Notes: a model not told the origin generated them from the sequence alone. Positions 27,731 through 36,633 are shown, numbered from the stretch's first letter. The stretch: DNA of 64,000 nt from Thalassobellus citreus (GCF_044385915.1 NZ_JBISCC010000115.1:88588-152587), one strand, 5' to 3'. A program made the numbers and translations.

Positions 27731-28048
27731 ATGAAAACAAATTTATACATATTATTAATTTTATTACTTTCTTTTTCTTTTGGAAATGCACAAAGCACTT
27801 CTGAAGTTGTAAAAGTTGAGACTAATGATACTGTATCTGTTTCTAATAATGATAACAAAGTTATTGTAACTGTTGAAGAATCAACTGATGTAGTAAATGA
27901 AAAAGAAGTATTATTAATTGATGCTTCTGAGTTAAAAAAATCTGTAGCACGTAGTAGTAGTGATATTAGAATTTACTTAAACAGAGAAAGAAAAGTTGAT
28001 AACTTAAAATTAGTATTCCCTAAAATTAATAAAGCTATTAAGGCTTAA
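27731..28048 (+). CDS. Small secreted protein of unknown function
   Basis: About 105 residues from the ATG at 27731; an ATG at 27719 four codons earlier is a possible alternative. There is a signal peptide (MKTNLYILLILLLSFSFGNAQ), then an acidic, valine-rich mature part with the phrases VEESTDVVNEKEVLL, SVARSSSDIRIYLNRE and a C-terminal LVFPKINKAIKA. It resembles in size and style the small secreted protein at 286-636 but they are not clearly homologous. A short transcript closed by a hairpin (28101-28134). Function unknown. Confidence 0.75.
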   Translation: MKTNLYILLILLLSFSFGNAQSTSEVVKVETNDTVSVSNNDNKVIVTVEESTDVVNEKEVLLIDASELKKSVARSSSDIRIYLNRERKVDNLKLVFPKINKAIKA

Positions 28049-28100
28049 TTAAAAAAAAATCATATTCAAATATTAATATCCAAGGTTAAACTATTGAAGA

Positions 28101-28134
28101 AAGGCTGTCTTAAAAGACGGTCTTTTTTATTTTA
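28101..28134 (+). terminator. Rho-independent terminator
   Basis: AGGCTGTCTT and AAGACGGTCT pair (with one G-T) around AA, followed by T-rich sequence to 28134. It ends the small secreted protein transcript. Confidence 0.7.
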
Positions 28135-28140
28135 ATACAT

Positions 28141-28148
28141 TATTTTTG
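28141..28148 (+). promoter_or_regulatory. Promoter -7 box for ruvX
   Basis: TATTTTTG fits TAnnTTTG 15 bases before the ruvX ATG (28163). No good TTG at -33. Confidence 0.45.
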
Positions 28149-28162
28149 CATAAATTTTATAT

Positions 28163-28573
28163 ATGGCTCGCATTTTAGCAATAGATTACGGTTTAAAAAG
28201 AACAGGAATAGCTGTAACAGATGAGCTACAAATTATAGCTTCTGGCCTTACAACTGTAAATACTAAAGAATTATTAGTTTTTTTAAAAGACTATACTAGT
28301 AAAGAACAGGTAGAATTGTTTTTGGTAGGAGAGCCTAAACAAATGGATAATACAGCATCAGAGAGTGAGTCATTAATTTTGCCTTTTCTGGTTAAGTTAG
28401 AAAAGCAATTTCCTAATATACCTATGCAAAGAGTAGATGAGCGTTTTACTTCTAAAATGGCTTTTCAAACGATGATTGATAGTGGTTTGAAAAAAAATCA
28501 GCGTAAAAACAAAGCGCTTGTAGATGAGATTAGTGCAACGCTTATTCTTCAAAGTTATTTATATTCAAAATAG
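28163..28573 (+). CDS. ruvX: Holliday junction resolvase-like RuvX (YqgF)
   Basis: 136 residues, the standard length. ILAIDYGLKRTGIAVTD (N-terminal catalytic Asp), GEPKQMDNTAS and VDERFTS plus the DEISATLILQSYL C-terminus carry the acidic catalytic set of the RNase-H-like YqgF/RuvX family, essential in many bacteria and linked to 16S rRNA maturation and Holliday-junction processing. The next gene, def, is 83 bases downstream with its own -7 box. Confidence 0.92.
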   Translation: MARILAIDYGLKRTGIAVTDELQIIASGLTTVNTKELLVFLKDYTSKEQVELFLVGEPKQMDNTASESESLILPFLVKLEKQFPNIPMQRVDERFTSKMAFQTMIDSGLKKNQRKNKALVDEISATLILQSYLYSK

Positions 28574-28624
28574 CTAAAAACTTAAAAAGTATATTTTAGT
28601 CATAAATACAGTTTCTAAATATTG

Positions 28625-28632
28625 TATTTTTG
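28625..28632 (+). promoter_or_regulatory. Promoter -7 box for def
   Basis: TATTTTTG fits TAnnTTTG and ends 24 bases before the def ATG at 28657. It also argues against a start further upstream. Confidence 0.45.
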
Positions 28633-28656
28633 CAATTGATAACACATACCCTAATA

Positions 28657-29247
28657 ATGATTTTACCAATAATAGCATACGGAGACCCCGTTTTAAAAAA
28701 GAAAGCAGAAGATATTACTAAAGATTATCCTAAACTCGATGAACTTTTAACTAATATGTTCGAAACCATGTACAATGCTTTTGGTGTTGGTTTGGCAGCA
28801 CCTCAAATAGGCTTGCCAATACGTTTGTTTTTAGTAGATACAAATCCTTTTTCTGAAGATGAAGATTTATCTGAAGAAGAGCAAAATAACTTAAAAGATT
28901 TTAAACGTGTTTTTATAAATGCAAAAATAACCAAAGAAGAAGGTGATGAATGGGCTTTTAATGAAGGTTGCTTAAGTATTCCTGATGTTAGAGAAGATGT
29001 ATTTAGACAACCAAAAATAACCATTGAATATCTTGATGAAAATTTTAAGCAACATACTGAAACTTTTGATGGTTTAAGAGCAAGAGTTATTCAACATGAG
29101 TACGATCATATTGAAGGTGTTTTATTTACAGATAAACTTTCCACTTTAAAAAAGCGTTTAATAAAAGGTAGGTTGAGTAATATTTCAAAAGGGAAAATAA
29201 ATGTAGATTATAGAATGCGTTTCCCTGCTCAAAAAAAGAGAAGATAA
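28657..29247 (+). CDS. def: Peptide deformylase
   Basis: 196 residues from the ATG at 28657 (MILPIIAYGDPVLKKKAEDI), which is downstream of the -7 box and matches flavobacterial homologues. The three metal motifs are complete: GVGLAAPQIG, EGCLSIP (metal Cys) and QHEYDHIEGVLF (HExxH-type). It removes the N-formyl group from nascent proteins. DUF5606 follows 57 bases downstream on the same strand; these two are often neighbours in Flavobacteriaceae. Confidence 0.95.
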   Translation: MILPIIAYGDPVLKKKAEDITKDYPKLDELLTNMFETMYNAFGVGLAAPQIGLPIRLFLVDTNPFSEDEDLSEEEQNNLKDFKRVFINAKITKEEGDEWAFNEGCLSIPDVREDVFRQPKITIEYLDENFKQHTETFDGLRARVIQHEYDHIEGVLFTDKLSTLKKRLIKGRLSNISKGKINVDYRMRFPAQKKRR

Positions 29248-29304
29248 TATTTGCAAGACATCAATAAACAGATGATATTTGCGCCTTTCAATAAAAAATA
29301 ATTT

Positions 29305-29730
29305 ATGAGTTTAGATAAGATATTAGCAATAGGAGGAAAACCTGGATTATACAAATTAGTAACTCAAACCCGAGGTGGTTTTGTAGCAGAATCATTAATA
29401 GATAAAAAACGTATATCTATAAGCGTAAGACAAAATGTTAGTGTTTTAAGCGAAATTGCTATTTATACCTTAACAGAAGAAGTGCCATTAAAACAAGTTC
29501 TTGAAACTATTAAAGAAAAGGAAAACGGACAACCAACATCTGTTAAACCTAAAGATGGTAAAGACAAATTAGAAGAGTATTTCTTTGGTATTTTACCAGA
29601 ATATGATGAAGATAGAGTATATGCAAGTGATATTAAAAAGGTTATACAATGGTATAATTTACTGCAACAACATAATTTGTTAGACGGTATTCAAGAGGAG
29701 CAAGAAGTTGTTTCTGATGAAGAAGAATAA
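29305..29730 (+). CDS. DUF5606 domain protein
   Basis: 141 residues. The conserved N-terminal MSLDKILAIGGKPGLYKLVTQTRGGFVAESL followed by RISISVRQNVSVLSEIAIYTL is the DUF5606 domain, an RNA/ligand-binding-looking small domain restricted to Bacteroidota. The later part is a helical arm with a YNLLQQHNLLD segment and a very acidic tail. It is placed directly after def and ends at a terminator (29751-29781). Function not known. Confidence 0.85.
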   Translation: MSLDKILAIGGKPGLYKLVTQTRGGFVAESLIDKKRISISVRQNVSVLSEIAIYTLTEEVPLKQVLETIKEKENGQPTSVKPKDGKDKLEEYFFGILPEYDEDRVYASDIKKVIQWYNLLQQHNLLDGIQEEQEVVSDEEE

Positions 29731-29750
29731 AATAGAATGATTTTATATTA

Positions 29751-29781
29751 AAGAGCCTCCTAAATAAGGAGGCTTTTTTTA
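29751..29781 (+). terminator. Rho-independent terminator after DUF5606
   Basis: AGCCTCCT (29754-29761), a 5-base loop, AGGAGGCT (29767-29774) and a T7 run. Confidence 0.85.
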
Positions 29782-29849
29782 TGCTTTTTTGTAAGCTTTA
29801 GGTACTCTTTCCGACTTTTAAAAAGCTAATTAAACAATAGTTTAACAAT

Positions 29850-30522
29850 ATGAAATCAATTTGGTTTTTTGATGATGTAAATCTTTTTAGAAAACTATGC
29901 CCGCATAAATTTAAGGCTTATAAAACAGATCATAGTTTTGATGCCTATAAAAAGAAAGACTACATATATTTTGAAGAAGATAGTTCTAATAAGGTCTATT
30001 TAATAGAACGAGGTAAGGTAAAGATTGGTTATTATAGTGAAGATGGGGAAGAAGTTGTTAAAGCAATTTTAACCCGTGGAGAACTCTTTGGAGAAACGGC
30101 TATTCTTGGTGAAACAAAACGTGAAGAATTTGCACAATCTATTGATAATTGTACAAATATATGTCCTATAAGTATTGATACTATGCATGGTTTGATGAGA
30201 GATAATCAAGCATTTAGTTTTAAAATATATAAAATAATTGGGTTTAAATTAAAAAAATTAGAGAGACGTTTGCAGTTGTTATTGTTTAAGGATACAAAAG
30301 CACGTCTTCTTGATTTTTTAGAAGACTTATGTGAAGATTATGGTTATGACTGTAAAAAAAACAGGAGACAAAGTAATCCCACACCCTTATACTCAGAAAG
30401 ACATTGCATGTTTAATAGGAACTTCAAGGCCTACATTAAACATTCTATTAAATGAACTAAAAGAGGAAAAAGTGATTGAGTTTTCTAGAAAAGAAATAAG
30501 AATTTATAAAAATATTGCTTAG
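29850..30522 (+). pseudogene. Crp/Fnr family regulator broken by one extra A in an A8 run
   Basis: The first frame (from ATG 29850) codes a cNMP-binding-like domain (YIYFEEDSSNKVYLIERGKVKIGYY, GELFGETAILGE) and the long dimerisation helix, but after CEDYGYDCK it runs into a short wrong tail ending at 30455. The correct C-terminus, the winged HTH with the phrases YTQKDIACLIGTSRPTLNILLNELKEE, continues in the next frame to 30522. The frames join at the run of eight A at 30354-30361; seven A would give an intact protein of about 223 residues. It may be a sequencing error, a phase-variable or slippage-regulated gene, or a real pseudogene. The next gene has its own promoter. Confidence 0.85.
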
Positions 30523-30559
30523 TGTTAGATAGCTAACATTTTATATAAGTATCTAACTA

Positions 30560-30567
30560 TACTTTTG
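30560..30567 (+). promoter_or_regulatory. Promoter -7 box for the lipoprotein gene
   Basis: TACTTTTG fits TAnnTTTG, with transcription predicted near 30574 and the ATG at 30597. Confidence 0.45.
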
Positions 30568-30596
30568 AAGTATAAATAACTTTAAAAATAATAGTG

Positions 30597-31469
30597 ATGA
30601 TAAAAAAAATGTTTTTTGCAATTTTAGCAACAGGAATTTTAGTAACATCTTGCGACAAGAATAATGAAGGTATGGCAAGTACCTCTGAATTGACCTTGAA
30701 TTTATCAGGTTTAGAAGCATTAGGAGATGATTATGTTTATGAAGGGTGGATTATTGTAAATGGAGCACCAGTTTCTACAGGCACTTTTTCTTCAGTAACA
30801 TTTCCGCAATCTTTTACAGTTGATGCTGATGAATTAGCAAATGCTACAAAATTTGTACTTTCTATTGAACCTGCTGTGGATTCAGATCCAGATCCAGCAG
30901 CTACTAAGATTTTAGCTGGCGATTTTTCAGGAGACCAAGCAAGTGTTAGTTCTAACGGAATTGTAGCAGACTTTGATGCTAGTTCTGGTAAGTATATTTT
31001 AGCAACTCCTACTAATGGTTCAAATAATGATGAGCGAAGTGGTGTATGGTTTTTAGACCTTTCAAGTGGATCGCCAGCAGTTGGTTTAGATTTACCCGTT
31101 TTACCTAACGGATGGAAATATGAAGGTTGGTCTGTAATTAACGGTATACCTTTAAGTTCTGGTACATTTACAAATGTTGATGATTTTGATGACAACGCAG
31201 CAACAACATTATTTAAAGGTGATTTAGGAGATGGTCCTGCATTTCCAGGAGAAGATTATCTTCAAAATGCACCATCAGGATTAACTTTTCCAACAGATTT
31301 AAGAGGAGCAACCATTGTTGTTTCGGTAGAGCCATATCCAGATAATAGTTCAGCACCATTTACATTAAAACCTTTAGCTCATGTTGTACCATCAGATGCA
31401 GTAGATCATGTTACTTTAACAATGGGTACAGGGCCCGTTGTAAGTTTGTCAGGAAATGTTATGAGATAA
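30597..31469 (+). CDS. Lipoprotein with two tandem anti-sigma-K-like domains
   Basis: About 290 residues. A lipoprotein signal (FFAILATGILVTSC) is followed by two homologous domains, each with the phrase YEGW-x-x-x-NG-x-P-x-S-x-GTF and later an IEP/SVEP segment (domain 1 about residues 22-130, domain 2 about 165-290). The motif recalls the extracytoplasmic C-terminal domain of anti-sigma-K (RskA) proteins but there is no anchored cytoplasmic domain here. A GTG at 30594 is also possible as start. It follows the broken Crp/Fnr gene and ends at a hairpin (31497-31537). Its role is unknown; the neighbouring regulator may control it. Confidence 0.8.
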   Translation: MIKKMFFAILATGILVTSCDKNNEGMASTSELTLNLSGLEALGDDYVYEGWIIVNGAPVSTGTFSSVTFPQSFTVDADELANATKFVLSIEPAVDSDPDPAATKILAGDFSGDQASVSSNGIVADFDASSGKYILATPTNGSNNDERSGVWFLDLSSGSPAVGLDLPVLPNGWKYEGWSVINGIPLSSGTFTNVDDFDDNAATTLFKGDLGDGPAFPGEDYLQNAPSGLTFPTDLRGATIVVSVEPYPDNSSAPFTLKPLAHVVPSDAVDHVTLTMGTGPVVSLSGNVMR

Positions 31470-31496
31470 AATAATCAGATAATTTGTTTTGTTAGA

Positions 31497-31537
31497 TAAA
31501 AAGCATAGTTTCGATATAGATATTATGCTTTTTTTAT
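31497..31537 (+). terminator. Rho-independent terminator
   Basis: AAAAAGCATA (31498-31507), a loop, and TATGCTTTTTTT form a stem with a T-run. The earlier in-frame starts of the next gene at 31489 and 31525 are in or before this hairpin, so the real start of that gene is 31558. Confidence 0.75.
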
Positions 31538-31557
31538 TTAAAATTAAAAATGAACTA

Positions 31558-32118
31558 ATGAAAATTACAAAACAAAAAAGAAACAATATTATATTTTTAA
31601 TAGTTATAGCCTTGTTCATTTTTCCGCAATCACGCCAGCCTATTCAAGTGTTTTTGCAAAAAGGGTTAGCTTTAATCAAATCTGTAACTGTTAACAACGA
31701 AAAATTAACTAAGATTGATAGTTATAATTGGAATTTAATAGATGAAAATAATAACATTTATAATTTTGAAGAAGCAAAAGGAAAAGTGGTTTTTATAAAT
31801 TTTTGGGCAACTTGGTGTCCCCCATGTATTGCTGAAATGCCAAGTATTCAGAAATTATATGAAGATTATAATACCAAAGTAGAATTTATTTTTATAACTA
31901 ACGATTATTATAGCGAAATTAATCCGTTTTTAAAGAAAAATAATTACACTTTTAAAGTGTTTAGGCCACATGAGGCATATCCAGAATTTTTTAATATTTC
32001 TTCTATTCCTAGAACATTTTTAATAGATAAAGAAGGTAATGTGGTTATAGATAAAAACGGAGCTGCAAATTGGAATAGTGAAAAAGTAAGAAAGACTATT
32101 GATAGTTTGTTGAATTAG
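31558..32118 (+). CDS. TlpA/ResA-like thioredoxin-fold protein
   Basis: 186 residues from ATG 31558. After a basic start (MKITKQKRNN) comes one hydrophobic segment that anchors it in the inner membrane, then a thioredoxin fold with ATWCPPCIAEMPS (active-site CPPC, about residues 86-89) and a cis-proline SSIPRTFLIDKEGN. Proteins of this type reduce disulfides in the periplasm, for example in cytochrome c maturation. The start is set by the terminator just upstream. The dehydrogenase gene begins 48 bases downstream. Confidence 0.88.
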   Translation: MKITKQKRNNIIFLIVIALFIFPQSRQPIQVFLQKGLALIKSVTVNNEKLTKIDSYNWNLIDENNNIYNFEEAKGKVVFINFWATWCPPCIAEMPSIQKLYEDYNTKVEFIFITNDYYSEINPFLKKNNYTFKVFRPHEAYPEFFNISSIPRTFLIDKEGNVVIDKNGAANWNSEKVRKTIDSLLN

Positions 32119-32166
32119 TCAATAACTGTAATTAGTTTTGTCTTAAATAGTAAAAAAAGAATAGGT

Positions 32167-33132
32167 ATGAAAATAGTAGTTTTAGATGGTTATACTTTAA
32201 ACCCAGGAGATCTTAGCTGGGACACTTTAAAACAGCAAGGTGATTTGTTAGTTTATGACAGAACGCCATTTGATTTAGAAGAGATTATAAAAAGAATTGG
32301 TGATGCCGATATTGTTTATACCAACAAAACGCTTCTTCCAAAAGAAGTGATAACTAGGGTTTCAAATTTAAAATATATTGGTGTTTTAGCTACAGGCTAT
32401 AATGTTGTAGATGTTCTAGCTGCAAAAGAAAAAGGAATTATAGTTACTAATGTTCCTGCATATAGTACTATTTCTGTTGCTCAGTTTACAATGGCTTTAT
32501 TGTTAGAAATGTGTCATCATGTAGGAGATCATAATAATGCCGTGAAAAGCGGTAAATGGACAAAATCTTTAGATTTTTCTTTTTGGGATTCCCCTTTGGT
32601 TGAACTTCAAGGAAAAACAATGGGTATTATTGGCTTTGGTAGTATTGGGCAAGCTACTGCTAAAGTGGCACAAGCATTTGGTTTAAATATTTTATTTAAT
32701 AATAGAAGTAAGAAACCAGAATTAGAATCTGATACCTGTAAACAGGTTGAGTTGGATACATTGTTTTCTAAATCAGATATTATAAGTTTACACTGCCCAC
32801 TTTTTAAGAGTACTGAAGGTATCATTAATTCTAATAATATTATGAAAATGAAAGATGGTGTAATGATTATTAATACAGCGAGAGGTGGTTTAGTGGTTGA
32901 GCAAGATTTAGCAGATGCTTTAAATTCAGGAAAAGTTTCTGCAGCGGCTGTTGATGTGGTTTCAGAAGAACCTATTAAAGCTGAGAATCCATTATTAAAC
33001 GCCAAAAACTGTATTATAACACCGCATATAGCATGGGCGCCTAAAGAAGCACGAACAAGATTAATGAATATTACAGTTAAAAATTTGGAGGCTTATTTAA
33101 ACGGAAGTCCTATAAATGTTGTAAATGCTTAA
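32167..33132 (+). CDS. D-2-hydroxyacid dehydrogenase (glycerate dehydrogenase type)
   Basis: 321 residues. NAD-binding GIIGFGSIGQATAKVAQAFG, the catalytic Arg in NTARGGLV, the Glu in VSEEP and the His in ITPHIAW are all present, so it is an active-looking D-2-hydroxyacid dehydrogenase; the closest overall resemblance is to glycerate (hydroxypyruvate) dehydrogenases. The specific substrate cannot be decided. It converges with crtY (last 4 bases overlap). Confidence 0.9.
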   Translation: MKIVVLDGYTLNPGDLSWDTLKQQGDLLVYDRTPFDLEEIIKRIGDADIVYTNKTLLPKEVITRVSNLKYIGVLATGYNVVDVLAAKEKGIIVTNVPAYSTISVAQFTMALLLEMCHHVGDHNNAVKSGKWTKSLDFSFWDSPLVELQGKTMGIIGFGSIGQATAKVAQAFGLNILFNNRSKKPELESDTCKQVELDTLFSKSDIISLHCPLFKSTEGIINSNNIMKMKDGVMIINTARGGLVVEQDLADALNSGKVSAAAVDVVSEEPIKAENPLLNAKNCIITPHIAWAPKEARTRLMNITVKNLEAYLNGSPINVVNA

Positions 33133-33821
33133 GATTTCGTTTTTGAATTCTGTATTAAATTAATAATAAATAGATTTAGAAGAATAAGTGTAAACGCATA
33201 AACGGTATCTTCAATTGGAATGGTAAATAATCTGATGTTTAAATTTTCAGAATTGTTATACCAAACAACTTCATTTTCTATAAAGCTTCCTGTTAGTATA
33301 CCGTTAACTATAAAAAAAGGAATCAGCATTATTAAAAAGGTGAGAAAAAAAGATCTTAAAAGTTCTGGGTTTTTAGTAATAACTATAGCTGTTAATAGGG
33401 CTGCTAAAATAAAATTCACAAAAGTGTACCATTTATCATAATGGGATATTGAAATTATTAAAAATGCCAGAAGCAATAAATAAGAAATTGTTTTAGAAGT
33501 AGCTCTAGGTAATTTTAAATTAGGAAAATAATGAAGTATTGAATAATGTGTAAATACGCATGCATACGGAATGCAAATAAAAAATAACCATTCTTCTAGA
33601 GGTAAGTTTAAAATTTTTATATCTAAAAAGTAGGTTGAATTAAAGCCCCAAATGCCTTTAATTGTAAAAATAACATCCCATGGAATAAAAATAAGCATGC
33701 TTATGACAATGCTTAAAAATAATGGTTTCCAATAATTGTAGAATTTTAATTTAGGGTGAAAACTAAAAAGAAACGGGATAGATAATGAACCTAAATTTAA
33801 TAGAAGGTATAAATAATCCAT
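33129..33821 (-). CDS. crtY: Lycopene beta-cyclase, fused CrtYcd type
   Basis: 230 residues with about seven membrane segments. The two cyclase halves are visible: NLPLEEWLFFICIP with PxEE near residue 75 and IPIEDTVYAFTLIL with PIED near residue 205. This CrtYcd-like form makes beta rings at both ends of lycopene in the membrane. It is the last gene of the minus-strand carotenoid operon, 3 bases after crtZ, and the stop overlaps the end of the convergent dehydrogenase gene. Confidence 0.92.
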   Translation of the reverse strand: MDYLYLLLNLGSLSIPFLFSFHPKLKFYNYWKPLFLSIVISMLIFIPWDVIFTIKGIWGFNSTYFLDIKILNLPLEEWLFFICIPYACVFTHYSILHYFPNLKLPRATSKTISYLLLLAFLIISISHYDKWYTFVNFILAALLTAIVITKNPELLRSFFLTFLIMLIPFFIVNGILTGSFIENEVVWYNNSENLNIRLFTIPIEDTVYAFTLILLNLFIINLIQNSKTKS

Positions 33822-33824
33822 CTA

Positions 33825-34274
33825 CTATTTTTTTAAATATTTAAAAGGAACAAATAGCATCCCAAAACATTCTCCGTCTTTCTTTCCTATATGTTTATGG
33901 TGCATTTTATGAGCGCGTCTTACACCTTTTGCATACCAATTATTAGCGTTTCTAAATAATTTGAAACGTTGGTGTATAAATATATCATGAACTAGAAAAT
34001 ATGATAAACCATAGGCGAAAATTCCTAAGCCTATAGGTAAACCTTGCCAAAAACTAGTGTGTTTCCAAAGTAAGAAGAAACCAATGCTAACTACAGCATA
34101 AAAAATAAAGAAGGTATCGTTACGTTCAAACCAACTATCGTGGTCCTTTTTATGATGGTCTTTGTGTAAACTCCATAAAAAACCATGCATAACATATTTA
34201 TGTGTAAACCACGCCATAAATTCCATAAAGCAATAGGTAGCCAAAAAAACAAATATCCAAAGTAAAGTTTCCAT
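33825..34274 (-). CDS. crtZ: Beta-carotene 3-hydroxylase
   Basis: 149 residues with four membrane segments and the di-iron histidine clusters HKYVMHG, HKDHHKKDH, HDIFIHQRF and HKMHHKHIG. The family hydroxylates the 3 and 3' positions of beta rings, converting beta-carotene to zeaxanthin. In the operon it lies between crtB and crtY with 9- and 3-base gaps. No ketolase (crtW) gene is present in the window. Confidence 0.95.
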   Translation of the reverse strand: METLLWIFVFLATYCFMEFMAWFTHKYVMHGFLWSLHKDHHKKDHDSWFERNDTFFIFYAVVSIGFFLLWKHTSFWQGLPIGLGIFAYGLSYFLVHDIFIHQRFKLFRNANNWYAKGVRRAHKMHHKHIGKKDGECFGMLFVPFKYLKK

Positions 34275-34283
34275 GATTTAAAT

Positions 34284-35123
34284 TTACATTAAATTTAATT
34301 GGTATTTTACATAACTACGCATTAAGAGTTCTATTTTTTTAGGATTAGAAACTCGTATTCTTGTATTTTTAATTTTCAACGCAGGCGTTTTTTTTAGTTT
34401 CTTTAAAAGTTGCCTATAATAACGATATGCCATAAATACGCCAAATTTAGCTTCAATAGGTAGCTTTTTTATACCGCTTAACCCTTTTTTAAAATCCTGT
34501 TCAATATCATCAATAATTTGCTGTTTTGATGTTTCGTCTAAGTTTTTTAAATCTGTATTAGGGAAATAGGTTCTATTTAAACCTTCAAAATCTGCTTTTA
34601 AGTCTCTTAAAAAGTTGACTTTTTGAAATGCAGATCCTAAAGCCATAGCTGTATCCTTTAAAATTTCATACCTTTCATCATCTCCTTTAACAAATACTTT
34701 TAAGCACATCAATCCAACTACATCTGCAGAACCATATATGTAGTCTTTGTACTCTTCATCAGTTAAATAATCTGTTTTATGTAAATCTAACCGCATACTT
34801 TTCATAAATGCATCAACCAAATTTTTATCAATATTATTTTTATGAAACGTGTATTGAAACGAGTTTAAAATAGGGTTTAAACTTATCTTATCTTTTAAAG
34901 CGCTTTCTAAATCATCAGTAAATTTATTGAATAGCATTTCTTTATCATAATCATGAAAAGAATCTACAATCTCATCAGCAAAACGTACAAAACCGTAAAT
35001 ATTATAAATATCTTCTCTAATAGTTTTATATAACATTTTAGTAGCAAGTGAAAAAGACGTGCTATATGTTTTAGTAACAAGCTTACTACAATTATAAGAA
35101 ACCGTATCAAATATTGCTTTCAT
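34284..35123 (-). CDS. crtB: Phytoene synthase
   Basis: 279 residues. Both Asp-rich motifs are present: FADEIVDSFHD (DxxxD near residue 55) and NFLRDLKADFEGLNRTYFP (DxxxD near residue 175). It condenses two geranylgeranyl diphosphates to phytoene, the first committed step. The ATG is 1 base after the stop of crtI, so translation is coupled. A geranylgeranyl diphosphate synthase is not in the window and must be elsewhere. Confidence 0.97.
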   Translation of the reverse strand: MKAIFDTVSYNCSKLVTKTYSTSFSLATKMLYKTIREDIYNIYGFVRFADEIVDSFHDYDKEMLFNKFTDDLESALKDKISLNPILNSFQYTFHKNNIDKNLVDAFMKSMRLDLHKTDYLTDEEYKDYIYGSADVVGLMCLKVFVKGDDERYEILKDTAMALGSAFQKVNFLRDLKADFEGLNRTYFPNTDLKNLDETSKQQIIDDIEQDFKKGLSGIKKLPIEAKFGVFMAYRYYRQLLKKLKKTPALKIKNTRIRVSNPKKIELLMRSYVKYQLNLM

Positions 35124-35124
35124 G

Positions 35125-36588
35125 CTATTTATGGTATTTAGTTATTAAATCGGCTGCAAGTTTACCAGAAATTAAAGATGGTGGTACACCTGGTCCTGGA
35201 ACTGTTAATTGACCAGTAAAAAATAGGTTTTTTACTTTTTTACTTTTCAATTTAGGTCTTAAAAAAGCTGTTTGTGTTAAGGTATTTGCCATTCCATAAG
35301 CATTTCCTTTGTAGGAGTTGTAATCTTTTATAAAATCGTTTATACAAAAGCTTTCTTTAAATATAATACTTTCTTTTACTCTTTGAGATGTTAAGTTTTC
35401 AAAACGATGTATAATTTTATTAAAATATGTTTCTCTTAATTCTAGAGTGTCTTTTAAACCTGGAGCTAGTGGAATTAAGAAAATGCCAGCTTCTTTTCCC
35501 TCTGGAGCTACGCTATTATCTGTTTTACTAGGGAAACTTGCATAAAATAATGGGTTTTCTGGCCATTTCGGATTATCATAAATTTCTTCTGCATGTACAT
35601 CAAAATCTACATCAAAGAATAAGGTGTGATGATTTACATTTTTTAGCTTTTTATCAAACCCAACATAGAATAGTAAAGATGATGGGGCGAATGTTTTTTT
35701 ATTCCAATAGCTTTCAGAATATTGTCTGAATGGCTTTTCTATAAGCGTTTCTGTATGATGATAATCGGCACCACTAAGTACCACATCAGATTTATATTCT
35801 TTTCCGTTAGCTATAATTCCTTTTGAAACACCATTCTCAACAATTATTTTTTCTATAGTTTCTTCTGTTCTTATTTTTACACCTAATTCTTTTGCTAACT
35901 GTTCTATAGCTAGAATAACTTGATACATCCCTTTTTTAGGGTGAAATGTGCCAAGACCAAAATCGGCATAATTCATAAAACTATAAAAAGAAGGTGTATC
36001 GCTTGGTTTAGCACCTAAAAACAATACAGGGAACTCTAAAATTTTAGAGAGCCTTTTGTTTTTAAATTCCTTATTGACATCTTTTTTAATGTTGCCAAAG
36101 AACTGATTTAACTTTTTTAAAGTTGTGAGAGTCACTAGTTCTAATGGAGATACACCGGGGTTATATACTAAATCTTTAATTGCAATGTTATAATTACTTT
36201 TAGCTTGAGCTATAAATTGAATTAATTTTTTAGAACTACCTGGTTCTTCTTTTTCAAAAGCAATTTTTATTTTATCTAAGGTATCTTCTATGGTTATAGA
36301 GTCTTCTTTTCCAAAATAAACGCTGTAAGCAGGGTTTAACTTTTCTAATTGATAATAGTCTGATGGTTTTTTATTGAAGTCATTAAAAAAACGTTCAAAA
36401 ACGTCAGGCATCCAATACCATGTTGGTCCAATATCAAAAGTGAATCCTTCTTTTATTAGTTGTCTAGCACGACCGCCAATAGTTTTGTTTTTTTCAAAAA
36501 CAGTAACGTCGTATCCGGCTTTAGCTAAGTAGCAAGAAGCAGCTAATGAAGAGAAACCAGATCCAATTATATGTATAGTTTTTTCCAT
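35125..36588 (-). CDS. crtI: Phytoene desaturase
   Basis: About 487 residues from ATG 36588 (MEKTIHIIGSGFSSLAASCYLA); an earlier in-frame start at 36600 is less likely. The N-terminal FAD-binding fold has GSG and KNKTIGGRARQ, and the C-terminal signature FTGQLTVPGPGVPPSLISGK is that of CrtI-type desaturases. It introduces the double bonds that turn phytoene into lycopene. It follows carH by 45 bases in the operon. Confidence 0.95.
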   Translation of the reverse strand: MEKTIHIIGSGFSSLAASCYLAKAGYDVTVFEKNKTIGGRARQLIKEGFTFDIGPTWYWMPDVFERFFNDFNKKPSDYYQLEKLNPAYSVYFGKEDSITIEDTLDKIKIAFEKEEPGSSKKLIQFIAQAKSNYNIAIKDLVYNPGVSPLELVTLTTLKKLNQFFGNIKKDVNKEFKNKRLSKILEFPVLFLGAKPSDTPSFYSFMNYADFGLGTFHPKKGMYQVILAIEQLAKELGVKIRTEETIEKIIVENGVSKGIIANGKEYKSDVVLSGADYHHTETLIEKPFRQYSESYWNKKTFAPSSLLFYVGFDKKLKNVNHHTLFFDVDFDVHAEEIYDNPKWPENPLFYASFPSKTDNSVAPEGKEAGIFLIPLAPGLKDTLELRETYFNKIIHRFENLTSQRVKESIIFKESFCINDFIKDYNSYKGNAYGMANTLTQTAFLRPKLKSKKVKNLFFTGQLTVPGPGVPPSLISGKLAADLITKYHK

Positions 36589-36633
36589 ATTGTTTAACAA
36601 ATATAATTAAAAGTTAAACAATAAAAAATATAT

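Noticed and set aside
29850..30522. Programmed ribosomal frameshift in the Crp/Fnr gene
   Set aside because: The shift needed is +1 and the A8 run is the classic site for -1 shift or for polymerase slippage; no stimulatory hairpin or Shine-Dalgarno-like element was seen.
31489..31557. Upstream start for the TlpA-like gene
   Set aside because: The added residues come from the terminator hairpin of the preceding gene; the ATG at 31558 precedes the membrane anchor.
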